Origin: Hibiscus mutabilis
Taxonomy: Eukaryota; Streptophyta; Magnoliopsida; Malvales; Malvaceae
Assembly (NCBI GenBank): GCA_019671005.1
Contig: CM033725.1
Coordinates: 36,106,678-36,170,677 of the forward strand
Length of the DNA stretch: 64,000 nucleotides
Reading direction: 5' to 3'
Made by a program: the position numbers and the translations under genes. Every line of letters begins with the position of its first letter. Within the stretch, counting starts at the first letter, position 1. The notes under the pieces were generated by a model that was not told the origin of the DNA, did no database searches, and worked only from the letters and a program-made list of their open reading frames with translations. This document shows positions 42,963-54,214 of this stretch, one piece after another.

Positions 42963-44526
42963 TGTTGCGCATTTTGAGTGCTACTCAAATGGTGCAAGTG
43001 AACACGTCACAAGTAATAAATGATAAGTATCGAGTATCGTCTCCATATGGATTGGCTTGGGCCACTTTGCTTAAGTTATTACACTATAAAAGAAATAAAA
43101 TTGAAGGTGATAAATTTCAAGTAAAATAAAATAAACAAAATAAAGTAAATAGAAAGGAGTAATCGATTTAAGAGAGTAAGACAGGTTATCGTGATTAGTG
43201 GTATGATTGTCAGATGGATCGTCGTAGTAATTGGTTGCTGAAGCAATGCAATTTTCTGGGTAACTAGAACCAGTTGGATTGCTTAGGCAATTTGTCGTCA
43301 ATTGCCTTGGCAACACCAGTTGGATTGCCTAGGCAATCGTCAATTGCCTTGGCAACTGGGCGACTTACTTCAAAGCTCTACGAAGCATTCTTCGATGCCT
43401 TCTTGTTATCCCTAACTCGAAACACTGGTCAATTGTGCATGCCTTGGTGATACATCCATGTGCTAACCATGGGTGAACAACAATCGATTTTACGCTCCTC
43501 TTAGCCGTTGAAATTTGCAACTTATTCATAAGTCGAATTAGTAAACACCAACGATTGTTTGAATGAAAACCATGCTCATTCGTTTCTTGAATCTAACTCT
43601 CCCGATATTAGATAAATGGATGAATTCATGAGATCATCTCCCAATTCACTCGCAATCAAATTAAGAACCAAGAATGAACAAACTTTGAATTTAAATTGCA
43701 ATAAAAAACCTAAACAATCCAAATGTTTATCAAAACCACAAAAACACATTAAACCAAGCCAATTTACATCAATTCATGGTTGGGTTCAAAAGATATACAA
43801 AGGAAAAATTCCCAGCCATGGATCGCATAAGAATAAAGAACAAGATGAAGTTGCGATCAACCCCTTTTCTTCCAATCGACTCTCTTATATCCCCCCAAGC
43901 TGCGTTAACCTCTCTATTTGGAGGGGATGATCTGATCGGTTTGTGATGGTAGGAGAGGTTGTATTATATATGAGTTCCATGGAGATAGGATCCTCATCCT
44001 ATTTAAACTCTTTAATTCTGCAGATTATGTTGTTGATGAGGATGAGTTTAAGTTCGAATTGAATTGGATAAAAGAAATAATTAATCTCTCTTATCTTTAT
44101 CCTCAATCTCCTCACAAATTTGAGTCTTTATCTCCCCCTTTTTCTGCATAGAATATCCAGATTTTAGGAGCTTATCCCTTGCTTTTCGTGTTTATCCCGA
44201 TCTAGGCGGACTGGTCCCGACATGCCTCGGCAATCCGCTCGACATGGCTTTTAGAAATCAGCTTCGATTGCCTTGGCAGACCGTTCAGTTTTCTTCCTTA
44301 ATTGCCACAGTAATTCCTGATTGCCACGACAATCAAGTCCTGCACAAAATAACACACAACAACATCGATTTCTCCACAAAAACCAACCAAAACGCAAACC
44401 AAGCTTGTTAATGAAGAAACTATGAAATTATGCATGAATGACTACAAATGCACCTAAAATGAGCCTAAGTCTAACAATAATCATGAGTAAATGGATAAAG
44501 AATATAGTACTTTTTCATACTCAACG
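42963..44526 (-). repeat. Athila-like element, 3' LTR
   Basis: Plus-strand text starts TGTTGCGCATTTTGAGTGC and ends near ATACTCAACG at 44526. It is colinear with 47626-49148, with small indels. It is rich in TTGCCNNGGCAA palindromes (43279-43357, 44269-44335). Confidence 0.88.
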
Positions 44527-44545
44527 CACCCCCAAACTCGAACTA
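44527..44545 (-). other. Athila-like element polypurine tract
   Basis: On the minus strand GAGTTTGGGGGTG lies immediately before the 3' LTR, the usual form in Athila/Tat elements. Confidence 0.75.
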
Positions 44546-44810
44546 TTGCTTGTCCTTAAGTAATGCAAAAACTAACAATTACCTACCAAGGCTTCGACCA
44601 TCAAAAACTTGCTTTGTACCTGACTTCAACCCTTAAAACCGTTGCACAAAGTATGATTACCTTTCAATTTTTCGAACGGCACAGAAATTACTCAAAATTA
44701 AACTATAATGCTAGTGACAATGTGTATGGAGTTGTGTACAAGTTAACTAATAGGATTCCGTGTGAACAATAGGTTTTATCAATTTAATTACCAGGGCATT
44801 TAAGTTTACT

Positions 44811-45000
44811 CAAGCCAATTTTGGGCACCTCTAGTACAGTAAGTAATTTCTTGTTTAATTATAGTCATCTAGAGCCAATTTTGGGCACCTCTAGTGATTC
44901 TTAATGTGTGACAACTAGAGCCAATTTCAGGCACCTCTAGCAAGAAATTATCTTAAATTCCAATTTTAGTTTAAGGCTAGAGTCGAATAGGAACCTCTAG
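44811..45000. repeat. Four spaced hairpin repeats
   Basis: CTAGAGCCAATTTTGGGCAC followed by CTCTAG, or a variant, occurs at about 44811-44835, 44869-44894, 44915-44940 and 44977-45000. Each can pair CTAGAG with CTCTAG and GCC with GGC. They lie in the non-coding 3' part of the internal region. Confidence 0.8.
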
Positions 45001-45280
45001 CACAATTTGCCCAATTTTAATAACCTAAGTTCACTAAGTCTCCCTTAATCAACAAGTCACAACTGTGTCAATAAATATTCAACATCATAGTAAAATTCTA
45101 AGTGTTTCCCATGCAAATCCTAAAATTTAAGGTTCTATCAATTAAGTGCAGTGGCAAAAATTCTTCATTGGATATCCGGCAGGTCTAGGCAATTTAATCC
45201 GATAAAAGACATGGCAAGTAACATATGCAAATTATATGAGATGAATGCAACTAATGCAACAATCTAACACTAAAAACAAG

Positions 45281-45300
45281 ACCCCCCCCCAAACTCGAGA
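45281..45300 (-). other. Second, internal polypurine tract
   Basis: On the minus strand GAGTTTGGGGGGGGG repeats the tract beside the 3' LTR about 750 bp upstream of it. It lies just after the end of the last gag-like frame (45357). Confidence 0.6.
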
Positions 45301-45356
45301 GAAGCATTATCCTCAATGCATGCAAAAATAAAAGAAAAAAATGAGATGCAAATGAG

Positions 45357-47405
45357 TTAGTCAGTGAGGTCATCACTTAGTATGACTAATTTCCTTCGAT
45401 CCTTAGCTTTGGTACATTTTTCGGCTCGTGGTGGTTGTTGTCGCGAAGCTGGTGGAGCATCGGGAACCATTATTTTGGTAAGAAAAATTGAGAAGGGAAT
45501 GGTACTGTCAGGATAGTTCTCCAAGCTGACTCGTGTGATGGCCACATCGCGATCCTTCATGTACCTCATGAACAACAGCTATCGGGCCTCAATTTTCTCT
45601 AATCGTTGTGATAGGGGGTTGAGTAATTTGGCAATCTTATCGAAGCTTGCCGAGGCATGTAAACTTGTTGTGGCATTTTTAGTTACCCTGGCAATTGTCG
45701 AAGCAGGGGATTTCTTTGCTATTATTGGTTCTTTTGTTAGTTCCTCACCTATTATCCGCATATAGTGGCTCCGAGTCCACCCAAGGTATGCATCGATGGA
45801 AGCAGCTTCAACAATAATTTGCCCTTCTGATTTGCAAACTTGGTGAGTAGTGATGCCAATCGCCAGAAAGAAGGCTCAAGTGCTCGCGAAGAACTTGCTC
45901 CAGGCATGGTTTTGAGATTTTTGTCCATGGGTTTGTGGTTCTTGATTGGAAAAATAAAGTAAAACAAGAAATAAAAACTTAAGAGTTCAAAGGAAGAAGG
46001 AAGCTAGGAAACTCCTTATCCCTTGAAACTCTTATCCTAAAAAAATAAAAATAAACATAAACATAAAAGGATAATTATCAAAATTAAGGATAAAAATGAA
46101 AATAAAAATATAGATAAAAAGAAAACTTTAGAAGGGTCGTTTCTGATATTTCTTATAGTCCATCTGTACCCTCCATCGGGTGACAATATTGCCCAAAAAG
46201 AGTTGGGTCAATGTGCTCGCAGCTACTCCCTTTTGCGTTACCATGGTGGAGGTGCCTTTCTTTCGTGTTCCCTTGTAGTCCATGTATACCCTCCACCTTG
46301 CTACTGCTCTTGAAGGCATGGATATATTAATAGGAAAAGTTATATCAAGACCCAACCATTTAATTACCTCATTCTCGTTGACCTCCATCATGGTTGGATG
46401 TAGCCTTCGTTGTCGTGGCAATTGCTGCTCAAGCCAATTACCGTGGCAATCATCTGCCAAAATTCTATGAATGTCAAGGGAATAACCAAGTTTTTGAAAA
46501 GCTTCATGAACCCAAACACCATTTTTTAGGCCTCTCAAACATCTTCATTAGTAGAGATTTTGATGGCTTCAAATCTACAAGCGTTTGTTCCTCAAGAAAT
46601 ACCTGTAATGGATGAGGTGAGTTTTTAAAGAATTCAAAAGGTTCGACCATCACCTGCTCATATTCCATTGGCAAATATTGTCATCTTGTTGATCTTGCAT
46701 GTGGTCGTGCAATTGCCGTAGCAAAGGTGGGTGAGAGCAATTTGTTGTAGCATTACTCTTCTCAGCCTCTTGGAATATTATCGCGGCATTGCTCTGTTCA
46801 GGCTCCTCAATCAATGCTGTAACAATTTGTTGCATAGGCTCATCAAGTGTTGGGCAGTCTTTCTCATTGGCAGGCTCTCGACTTGAAGGTTTTAATCGAT
46901 CCTCACACATCGGGGATCACTCTTTGTATTGCTCCTTCTCATCTTGCCTTAGGATTTTAGTATCCCTAGGAATTGATTGTTGGGGCATGTTATCCATGAC
47001 ATATGTAGATCTCCTTAATTGATCTTCTGAATCCCTCAAGGGTGCATCTGACTTAGCTATCCTCGCATTCATGGACTTTGATAGCTCTCGAATCTCTTCA
47101 ATTGATCTATCAAGTCTAGCCAAGGAAGCTAGAAGCATTTCCTCCAAGGAATTTGAATGCTCTTGAAAATGACTATATTGCCATGGCATATCTGTTGTTG
47201 CGGCAAAATTGTCATGGTAAAAAAAATTGAGTTTTTTTATCATACCATGAAGGATTTTTCTATTGGTTCCATCTATGGTCCTCCATGTAGCTATATGCAC
47301 CAAGATTGTGAGGGTAATCTTCAAACATATGATGTTCTCCACAACAAGCGCACGAGTTTTCCACGGTATAGGCTTTTCTCGGTTGGTATAGGTAATCACC
47401 AGTGA
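45357..47405 (-). pseudogene. Gag-like coding remnant of the Athila-like element
   Basis: Minus-strand fragments run from about 47399 to 45357. The first (47399-46917) contains SLEEMLLASLARLDRSIEEI, a helical stretch like the C-terminal gag region of Athila/Tat elements. Later pieces (46538-46128; 45967-45752; 45575-45357) are charged and helical, ending in RKLVILSDDLTD. No zinc knuckle or enzymatic motif was recognised. The coding text contains translated forms of the TTGCC/GGCAA palindromes (LPRQ, MPWQ). Function beyond gag-like is unknown. Confidence 0.5.
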
Positions 47406-47601
47406 GTGTAAGAAACTCTTGATTGGATTAATTCCTATCTTCTATCATCAACTCTCGAATAGATTAGCATTTATTTCCCGACATGTTGATGTCCCTTAAC
47501 TTGTAGCTCACTTGAATTTTTTTGATAAAACAAACAAAAAGAAAAGTTAGTAAAATAATAAGAAAAATGCAATAACAAAAACAACTAGCACCAGTTACCA
47601 A

Positions 47602-47619
47602 TCCCCGACAACGGCGCCA
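47602..47619 (-). other. Athila-like element primer-binding site
   Basis: On the minus strand TGGCGCCGTTGTCGGGGA follows the 5' LTR by six bases. It differs by one base from TGGCGCCGTTGCCGGGGA, the PBS known from Athila elements. Confidence 0.9.
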
Positions 47620-47625
47620 AAAACT

Positions 47626-49148
47626 TGTTGCGTGTTTTGAGTGCAACGCAAATGGTGCAAGTGAACATGTCGCAAGCAATAAATGATAAGTATCGAGTAT
47701 CGTCTCCACGGGGATTGGCGGCTTGGGCCACTTTGCTTAAGTTATTACACTATAAAAGAAATAAAATTGAAGGTGATAAATTCAAGTAAAATAAACTAAA
47801 CAAAATAAAGTAAATAGAAAGCAGTAATCGATTTAAGAGAGTAGGTCGGGTTATCGTGATTAGTGGTATGATTTTCGGTTGGATCGTTGTAGTAATTGGT
47901 TGCTAAAGCAATACAATTGTCTTGGTAATTAGAATCAGTTGGATTGCCTGGGCAATTCGTCAATTGCCTTGGCAACTGGGCGACTTCCTTCAAAGCTCAG
48001 CGAAACGTTCATCAATGGCTTCTTGTTATCCCTAACTCAAAACACTGGTAAATTTGTACATACCTTGGTGATACATCTCTGCATTAACCATGGGTGAACA
48101 ATAACCGATCTTACGCTCCTTTTAGCCGTTGAAATCTACAACTTATTCCTAAGTCGGATTAGTCTTCACCAATGATCATTTGAATGAAAACCATGCTCAT
48201 TCGTTTGCTGAATCTAACTATCCCGATATTAGATAAATGGATGAATTCACGAGATCCTCTCCCAATTCACTCGCAATCAAATTAAGAACCAAGAATGAAC
48301 AAACTTTGAATTTAAATTGCAATCAAAAACCCAAACAATCTAAACGTTTATCAAAACCAAAAAAACACAATAACCCAAGCCAATTTACATCAATTCATGG
48401 CTGGGTTTGAAAGATATACAAAGGAAAAATTCTCAGCCATAGATCGCATAAGAATAAAGAAGAATATGAAGTTGTAATCATCCCTTTTTTCTCCCAATCA
48501 ACTCTCATATATCCCCCTAAAGCTGTGTTAGCCTCTCTATTTAGAGGGGATGATCTGATCTGTTTTTGATGGTAGGAGAGGTTGGATTGTATTTGAGTTC
48601 CATAGAGATAGGATCCACATCTGATTTAAACTCTTTAATTCTGCAGATTATGTTGTTAATGAGGATGAGTTTAAGTTGGAATTGAATTGGATAAAATAGA
48701 TAATTAATCTCTCTTATCTTTATCGTCAAACTCTTCACAAATCTGAGTCTTTATCTCCCCTTTTTCTGCGTGGAATATCCAGATTTTAGGAGCTTATCCC
48801 TTGCTTTTCTTGCTTATCCCGATCTAGGTGGACTGGTCCCGACATGCCTCGGTAATCCACTCGGCATGGCTTTCAGAAATCAGCTTTGATTGCCTTGGAA
48901 GACCGTTCAGTTTTCTTTCTTAATTGCCATGGCAATTCTTGATTGCCACGGTAATCCAGTCCTGCACAAAATAACACACAACAACAGCAATTTCTCCACA
49001 AAAACCAACCAAAACGCAAACCAAGTTTGTTAATGAAGGAAACTCTGAAATTGTACATGAATGACTACAAATGAACCTAAAATGAGCCTAAGTCTAACAA
49101 TAATCATGAGTAAATGGGTAGAGAATATAGTACTTTTCACACTTAACA
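47626..49148 (-). repeat. Athila-like element, 5' LTR
   Basis: Plus-strand text starts TGTTGCGTGTTTTGAGTGC and ends CACACTTAACA. It is colinear with 42963-44526. Palindromes of the TTGCCNNGGCAA type occur at about 47941-47975 and 48885-48955. Confidence 0.9.
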
Positions 49149-50050
49149 ATGGGTAATAACCTAAATAAAACCTTGATGACTTGCTTGTGCGAAACATAAG
49201 GATCCTTGGAGGATCGATTAAATGTTATGTGCTATGTAAGGGCACTATATGAATAGAAATCTTGTTTGGTGGGTTCCGGATACCCAAAGAAAGTGTTGCT
49301 ACACCATGGTTAGATGTTTTCCCGAATGTACGTTCAGGAAGCTATATGGCATCGGGTCTTATTCGAAGATGCTCGACGAGGGATTCCAAGCATGGGCGTA
49401 CGTTTCCAAAGCTGTGTGGCACTGGGCCTCACCCAAGAGTGTATGTTCCTGAAGCTTAGTGGCACCGAGCCTCAGTCTAGGTTTTTGGTATGGTGCACTA
49501 TGTGCTATGTTTGTGATGGTTGTCCCAAATCGTTTGATATGTGTTTAGACGGCTAGAGGTAGCACCAATGTTTTTATTTTTGATGGCATGATATCATTCT
49601 TAGCTACCTACTCATATTTATGATTTGCATTAAGCATGGTTGACTGGAAGTGTACCCATTGAGCTTCTTTAGCTCAGCGTTCGAAATTGTTGTTTTCGTT
49701 CGCAGGTTAGTAGGTTTGGCGTGCATTGTTGGGGCACCATCAGAATAGGACTTCAGTATCGACGTCTGTCTGAGTACAGTAGTTAGGTTTATTTGGGCTA
49801 TGTATTCGTAGGACCCTATGTTGTATTGTAACTCTTATTTTGGAATTTTAACTTAGGTGTAATGCTTTTAATTATGTATTTTTAAATGGAGCTCCCATGC
49901 AATGTTTTAATTGGTTTACCAATTTAGAAGTAATTTGAACTTATTGGATTTTATGGAATGAATGTGTTGGGCTAAATCTAATTCTCAAATTCTATACATT
50001 GAGTTTGGGCTTGAAGCCCAATTTGTGGTATCCGGGTTGGGGATGTTACA
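49149..50050 (+). repeat. Gypsy-4 3' LTR, second segment
   Basis: It resumes with ATGGGTAATAACC, is colinear with 32670-32846 and then 36601-37336, and ends GGGGATGTTACA. The junction at about 49311-49318 (TTAGATGTTTTCCC) shows the empty site for the solo LTR found in the 5' copy. Confidence 0.92.
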
Positions 50051-51115
50051 GGGTGCTCCTGAAGAGACCCAAGACATAACTAATAATAAAACTCTAGAAG
50101 AGTTTCAAGTACCTGAAATAAACATTAAAAAGAGATCTCGACAAGTTATGTCAATACGAGAAAATAATGGAACCATAAAAGTTTTTCAAAAACAATTTTA
50201 CATAGAATACTTCTATAGAAGTAAAGAAAGAAAACGAGGATCTTGTATAGAATTATAAATATTGAATTGGCCAATATAGAAAGACGTTTTGAACTTCCAA
50301 AAGTGAAGTTTTTGGACCAGTAGTCCAAACACTTAAAGGTGTAATGCAAGTGGGGTATAATAAATGGTCGTGAGATATAAATATGACTTGAATTATGATT
50401 TATGAAGAATTTTAATTACTTCATGGTGGATGCAATTACTTTGGTAGTTATGAAATATTTAATACGCATCTAATTATTTTGCAGATCCCTATTTATCCTT
50501 GAAGGATTTAAGATGCTAGAAGCATTTGGAAATTTTCGAGGAAATTTATTTGGACGTGTCTCATTGAATATTTACATTTTGGTGCATTTGGTAGAATCGC
50601 CTTAGTGAGTATTTTTGAGAAAATACTACAAGAATGGTCATATTTCCTTATGGATTTTATAAAGGAGTTTGGATCAAGATTCATTATGATAATTTAAATA
50701 TAATTATAAAATCCTGAATAACTTTCAAAGCATTTAATAAAAGCATTTGAGAGAATGAATATTGAGATAGAGTTTTATCTCGACCTAAAGATCGAGTACT
50801 TAAGTATGTGTTTTTTTTCTATGAACAGACATAAGCTGAAAGAATCTTAAAGAAGATCTATCTCTTCAAATCATTGTTATGCACGAGGCAAGCCAAAAAT
50901 GTGTTTGGCTATGACCATTGATCCAACATATTCACAATATATGTTATTTAATTTCACAAGATAAGATACAAGCTATCTTGTATGGAGATAATGCAAAATT
51001 TATATCTCAATCGAAAGGTAGATACATCAAAGATGACAAAACGAAACATATTACTCCAAAGTTTCATCTCTCACGATCTTCAGAAAAAATAGTATTCAAG
51101 ATTGAATTATGAAGA
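50051..51115 (+). pseudogene. Copia reverse transcriptase and RNase H remains
   Basis: GAPEETQDI and a Lys-rich stretch represent the integrase-RT linker. About 50285-50365 tracks the REVFGPVVQT ... GVxxVGYKW start of copia RT. Text between 50365 and 50750 is unreadable. About 50765-50870 resembles the FCLGLQIE ... KILKxFYM part of the RT end, and 50950-51115 gives ILYGDNAKFISQ and GRYIKDDKTKHITPKF of RNase H. Parts are deleted between these islands. Confidence 0.75.
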
Positions 51116-51355
51116 TTCAAAGATCTTATGTGATGTTTTCATGATGAGGAGTAAATATGCGTTGCACTCTTTTTCCCTTAACTAAGGTTTTGTCCCAATA
51201 GGTTTTCCTGGTAAGGTTTTTAATGAGGCAACATGTTATGTGTATCAAAGATGTGTGTACTCTTTTTTCTTCACAAAATAATTTTTTCCCACTGGGTTTT
51301 TATCTTAGTAAGGTTTTAACGAGGCACGTTATCTTCACAGACATCCAAAGGGGAA

Positions 51356-51604
51356 TGTTATGAATATTTATCTATATGGATGTCTATCATGATAAGAACT
51401 CTATCAAGGAGATTTGATTTATTTTATCATTAGGAATATTATCTTTATTAATTAGAGTTTAATGTATTATGTACTTCTTATGCCTATAAATAGATGATTT
51501 GATGAAGTCATTGTACATAAGTCTATATAAAGAATAATACAAATCTCCCTCTTTCTCTTGTTCATTGTTCTTGTTATTAATTCTTTGTTATTTTATTTCT
51601 AACA
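51356..51604 (+). repeat. Copia 3' LTR (about 250 bp)
   Basis: It starts TGTTATGAATATT after the purine run AAAGGGGAA and ends near TTTCTAACA. A TATA-box-like TATAAATA lies at 51485-51492, followed by a CT-rich leader, so it is the likely promoter of the former element. The upstream tract 51170-51355 has the repeated TTTTTCCC ... GGTTTT ... GTAAGGTTTT text common between RNase H and LTR in plant copia elements. No matching 5' LTR is in the window. Confidence 0.75.
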
Positions 51605-52149
51605 CAATAGAATTTTATTTTGAATAGAGTTTTAATTCTACCAGGGCGGTTCAAAGGTTTATGCGGCTCTGTACAGTTTATTAAAACGATGCCTTTAATT
51701 TTTAATCTCAAAGATATATAAGGGTTTTTTTAAAATATTTTTATCTTAGTAAAAAATATTATGTGGCCTCTTTAAAAGTCATTTTTTTATTTTTTTTTCT
51801 TGTAATTTATTAAACCAAAATCTTTTTTTCCTCCATATAAACATTAAATTCAACTCATTTGGGCCTTTTTTTTTCTTGGGGACCCTATGCGGTCGCGTAT
51901 CTCGCACGTGTCCAAACCCCCCCCCTAAATTCTACCATTGGTTAGACTTTAAGTAAAACTATTAAGTCAGAGTACAAGTTAAATACTAACTTAAAATATT
52001 GATACACAATAATTACATAATAATTAAAACTTAATTATTGACTTTTATTTAATGTACATGACTACAATCTATACTATAACTCAAGCCAATGAGTAACATT
52101 GTAGAGTCTCGGTTTGGATGTAAACTCATCAAAGTTTGACTTTTGAAAG
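51605..52149. other. Unassigned stretch
   Basis: AT-rich, with poly-T runs and a C9 run at 51916-51924. No coding or element boundary was recognised. Confidence 0.5.
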
Positions 52150-52450
52150 AGTTTGGGTGAGAATAGCAACAAATTGTTTCTGATTAGAAATAAAGTCAAG
52201 TCCTCTGAAATTAAGTGTGTGTAATTTCAACATATTTAGTTATGTCATGATGGACAGAATATTTTGCAATGCTAATGGCAAATTGATTATCACTTTGCAA
52301 CTCAAATTGTTCATTCACGTCTAACTCTAGTTCCTTCATCAGCCTTTGTAACCACATTTTTTCACAAATCTTAAGGGCAAGTGTTTGATATTATTGGCAC
52401 TACTTATTGACACCACCGATTGCTTCTTACTCCTCCATGTAACTCCCACA
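52150..52450 (-). pseudogene. Copia RNase H fragment (second copia element)
   Basis: On the minus strand, text matching the tail of copia pol is readable: a degenerate SxxEAEYRALA block, ALKICEKMWLQRLMKELELD, then QFELQSDNQFAISIAKY and VHHDITKYVEI. It differs in sequence and orientation from the copia element ending at 51604, so it comes from another insertion. No LTR was found beside it. Confidence 0.75.
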
Positions 52451-53021
52451 CAAATGAACAATAACTACATGTACATCTTAATTCTTATGTCTATCAATTC
52501 TCAAGGCCATCTAGCTACAGATAAATTTAAAAAGAAAATATTAACGATGCACCAGTCAGATCAAATACTTTTTCTTTACACTAAAAAAAATTTCCACAGT
52601 CCACGGAGGGTTGTCAAAACACATAGATGAAATCCCTAAAATTCGGCAATTATTTTTCACGTTTGTTCTCAAAAACGACGATCCACTATAGATTACATCG
52701 GTAAACAACTCAGAAGGGGATCAAACTCTACGTGACTACTGACAAACGCAAATTAGAAACAAGCATCATGAGAGTCACCGTACGAATACCAAAACCCACA
52801 AAAGTAACAATAGAAACGTGACATAAGGCAGAGACATGCCATAAATGCAAAAAAAAATGTGCCACAGAAGTAAAAGAATGTACAACAAGATGCGCGAAGA
52901 AAAAAATAAAAAATAAATATAATAAATATGAATCTCCAGCGATCAACAGCCAATGTCAAAGTTGATGTCACCTCCAATTAGGTAAAAGAAAAGAAGAGAA
53001 ATAAGCTACTAGGGTTTCAAA
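52451..53021. other. Unassigned stretch with telo-box on minus strand
   Basis: On the minus strand AAACCCTAG occurs at about 53008-53016, close to a CTTT microsatellite, like the leader of a plant housekeeping gene. The following minus-strand ORF (52977-52753, 74 codons, rich in Phe and Cys) is not recognised and has no support beyond being open. Confidence 0.35.
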
Positions 53022-53024
53022 GGA

Positions 53025-53068
<44 letters not shown>

Positions 53069-53069
53069 A
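53022..53069. repeat. (GAAA)n microsatellite
   Basis: About 12 tandem GAAA units, almost uninterrupted. Confidence 0.95.
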
Positions 53070-54029
53070 GCAGAGTAAAAGGTAAATACTAAATTTTAAA
53101 CTACTTATACGTCGTAATTGAAACTTAACCGCATATTGCTATTTAATGTACCCGACCACAATCTACTTAACATAATCATCAAGTGGTTTAGAATTTAGAT
53201 TTATTAAAAATTGCTTTTTGAAGACAGTACCTCACAGAGAAGAATGCACAGCAAGTTAAACTAGTGGCCTAGTACAGGATAGTCAACACCAATCAGGGAC
53301 GGTATAAGTTCAGAGCAGCGATGAATCTATAAATTAAAATTTGAGGGTCCAAAATTCTTAAGTGAATGGTATTATAACGACAAGTTTACAAGTGAAGAAA
53401 CGAATGGCAGCCTAAAATTGATTTTTTTTTTTTCAATATAACCGTGCGAAGGAATGATAGAGGAGAGGACTAAAAGGGGAAAGAAGTATCATACTATTAT
53501 TAAAGTCTAAAATGCCCACAATTGTTTTTTCAAATAAAAAATTAAATTAAATAAAAGTAAAAAATTCATCAAATTAAATCACGTGATAGTTAATAGAGCA
53601 ATAAAGATAATAAGAACTCATATTTTACCTCCGATATTCAATCAGTACCTTAGTACCCAGATTCGACAAGTAGCTATCATTTTACCTCCGATATTCAATC
53701 TCTTAAAATTAAGATCATGGCAATAATCACCTACGTGTTGGTAATGGCCAATGTTTGAATCTTACCTATTATGATATGATCATTTTCCCTTCATCTATGG
53801 GCTCTCTTCAAGGGGTTTCAAACGCATTCTTCGATAATTCTAATCTATATAATTTTGATAATAAATATAATAAGATTTTTTTGAACATAATGATAAGATT
53901 AATATTTAATAAACAATTAATTGTATAAAGAAATAAACAGCTAAGTAGTTTATATTCACGTGTGTTATGTAAATAATTAAATATTTTACTAACTTCTAAC
54001 CGCACGATGGTTTTTAATAAAAGTTAGGC
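53070..54029. other. Unassigned AT-rich stretch
   Basis: No coding feature was found. A 21-bp phrase beginning TTTTACCTCCGATATTCAAT occurs twice, at about 53625 and 53680, a local direct duplication. Confidence 0.55.
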
Positions 54030-54214
54030 TTAATAATGGTATAAAAAATTCTTGAAGTTTTTCAAAAGATTCAATTAAGTTTTTTTCATCCAATTGAGCC
54101 TTTTAATCTACATTTTTTTCGTTGATTGTTATAGTGCTAACGTGGTGATTAATGTATAAATGGTGGTGTGGCAGAAAGAGTTGTTTGATTTGTTTTGTAA
54201 ATAATTTTTCTTTG

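Larger units (their letters stand above)
42963..49148 (-). mobile_element. Athila/Tat-like non-autonomous LTR element (6186 bp)
   Basis: Two LTRs of about 1.5 kb bound a 3.1-kb internal region with gag-like text but no protease, RT or integrase. Perfect 5-bp copies ATGGG flank it (42958-42962 and 49149-49153), and the Gypsy-4 5' LTR shows the unoccupied site. On the minus strand the PBS (47602-47619) matches the tRNA(Asp)-type site of Athila elements, and a TTTGGGGGTG polypurine tract precedes the 3' LTR. It must have relied on proteins from a relative. Confidence 0.88.
31608..50050 (+). mobile_element. Gypsy-4: Ty3/gypsy chromovirus with both LTRs interrupted
   Basis: The element has a 5' LTR (first ~200 bp missing), a perfect PBS, gag with a double zinc knuckle, protease, RT, RNase H, integrase, polypurine tract and 3' LTR ending GGGGATGTTACA at 50050. 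A solo LTR splits the 5' LTR and an Athila-like element splits the 3' LTR. Codon use is G-richer than in Gypsy-2 and -3 and protein motifs are more distant, so it is a separate lineage. Both pol introns are absent. Confidence 0.9.
19290..51604 (+). mobile_element. Ty1/copia element, 5' end lost, interrupted by two gypsy insertions
   Basis: The element exists in three separated pieces: 19290-19510 (gag), 29956-31498 (gag zinc knuckle, protease, pre-integrase), and 50051-51604 (RT, RNase H, 3' LTR). The order of domains across pieces is PR-INT-RT-RNase H, which is diagnostic of copia. Gypsy-3 occupies the first gap with a perfect 5-bp target duplication, and Gypsy-4 with its own nested insertions occupies the second. 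It is the oldest recognisable insertion in this half of the window. Confidence 0.85.

Noticed and set aside
52753..52977. Membrane protein on the minus strand
   Set aside because: The hydrophobic, Phe/Cys-rich translation comes from low-complexity AT-rich DNA and matches no family I recognise.
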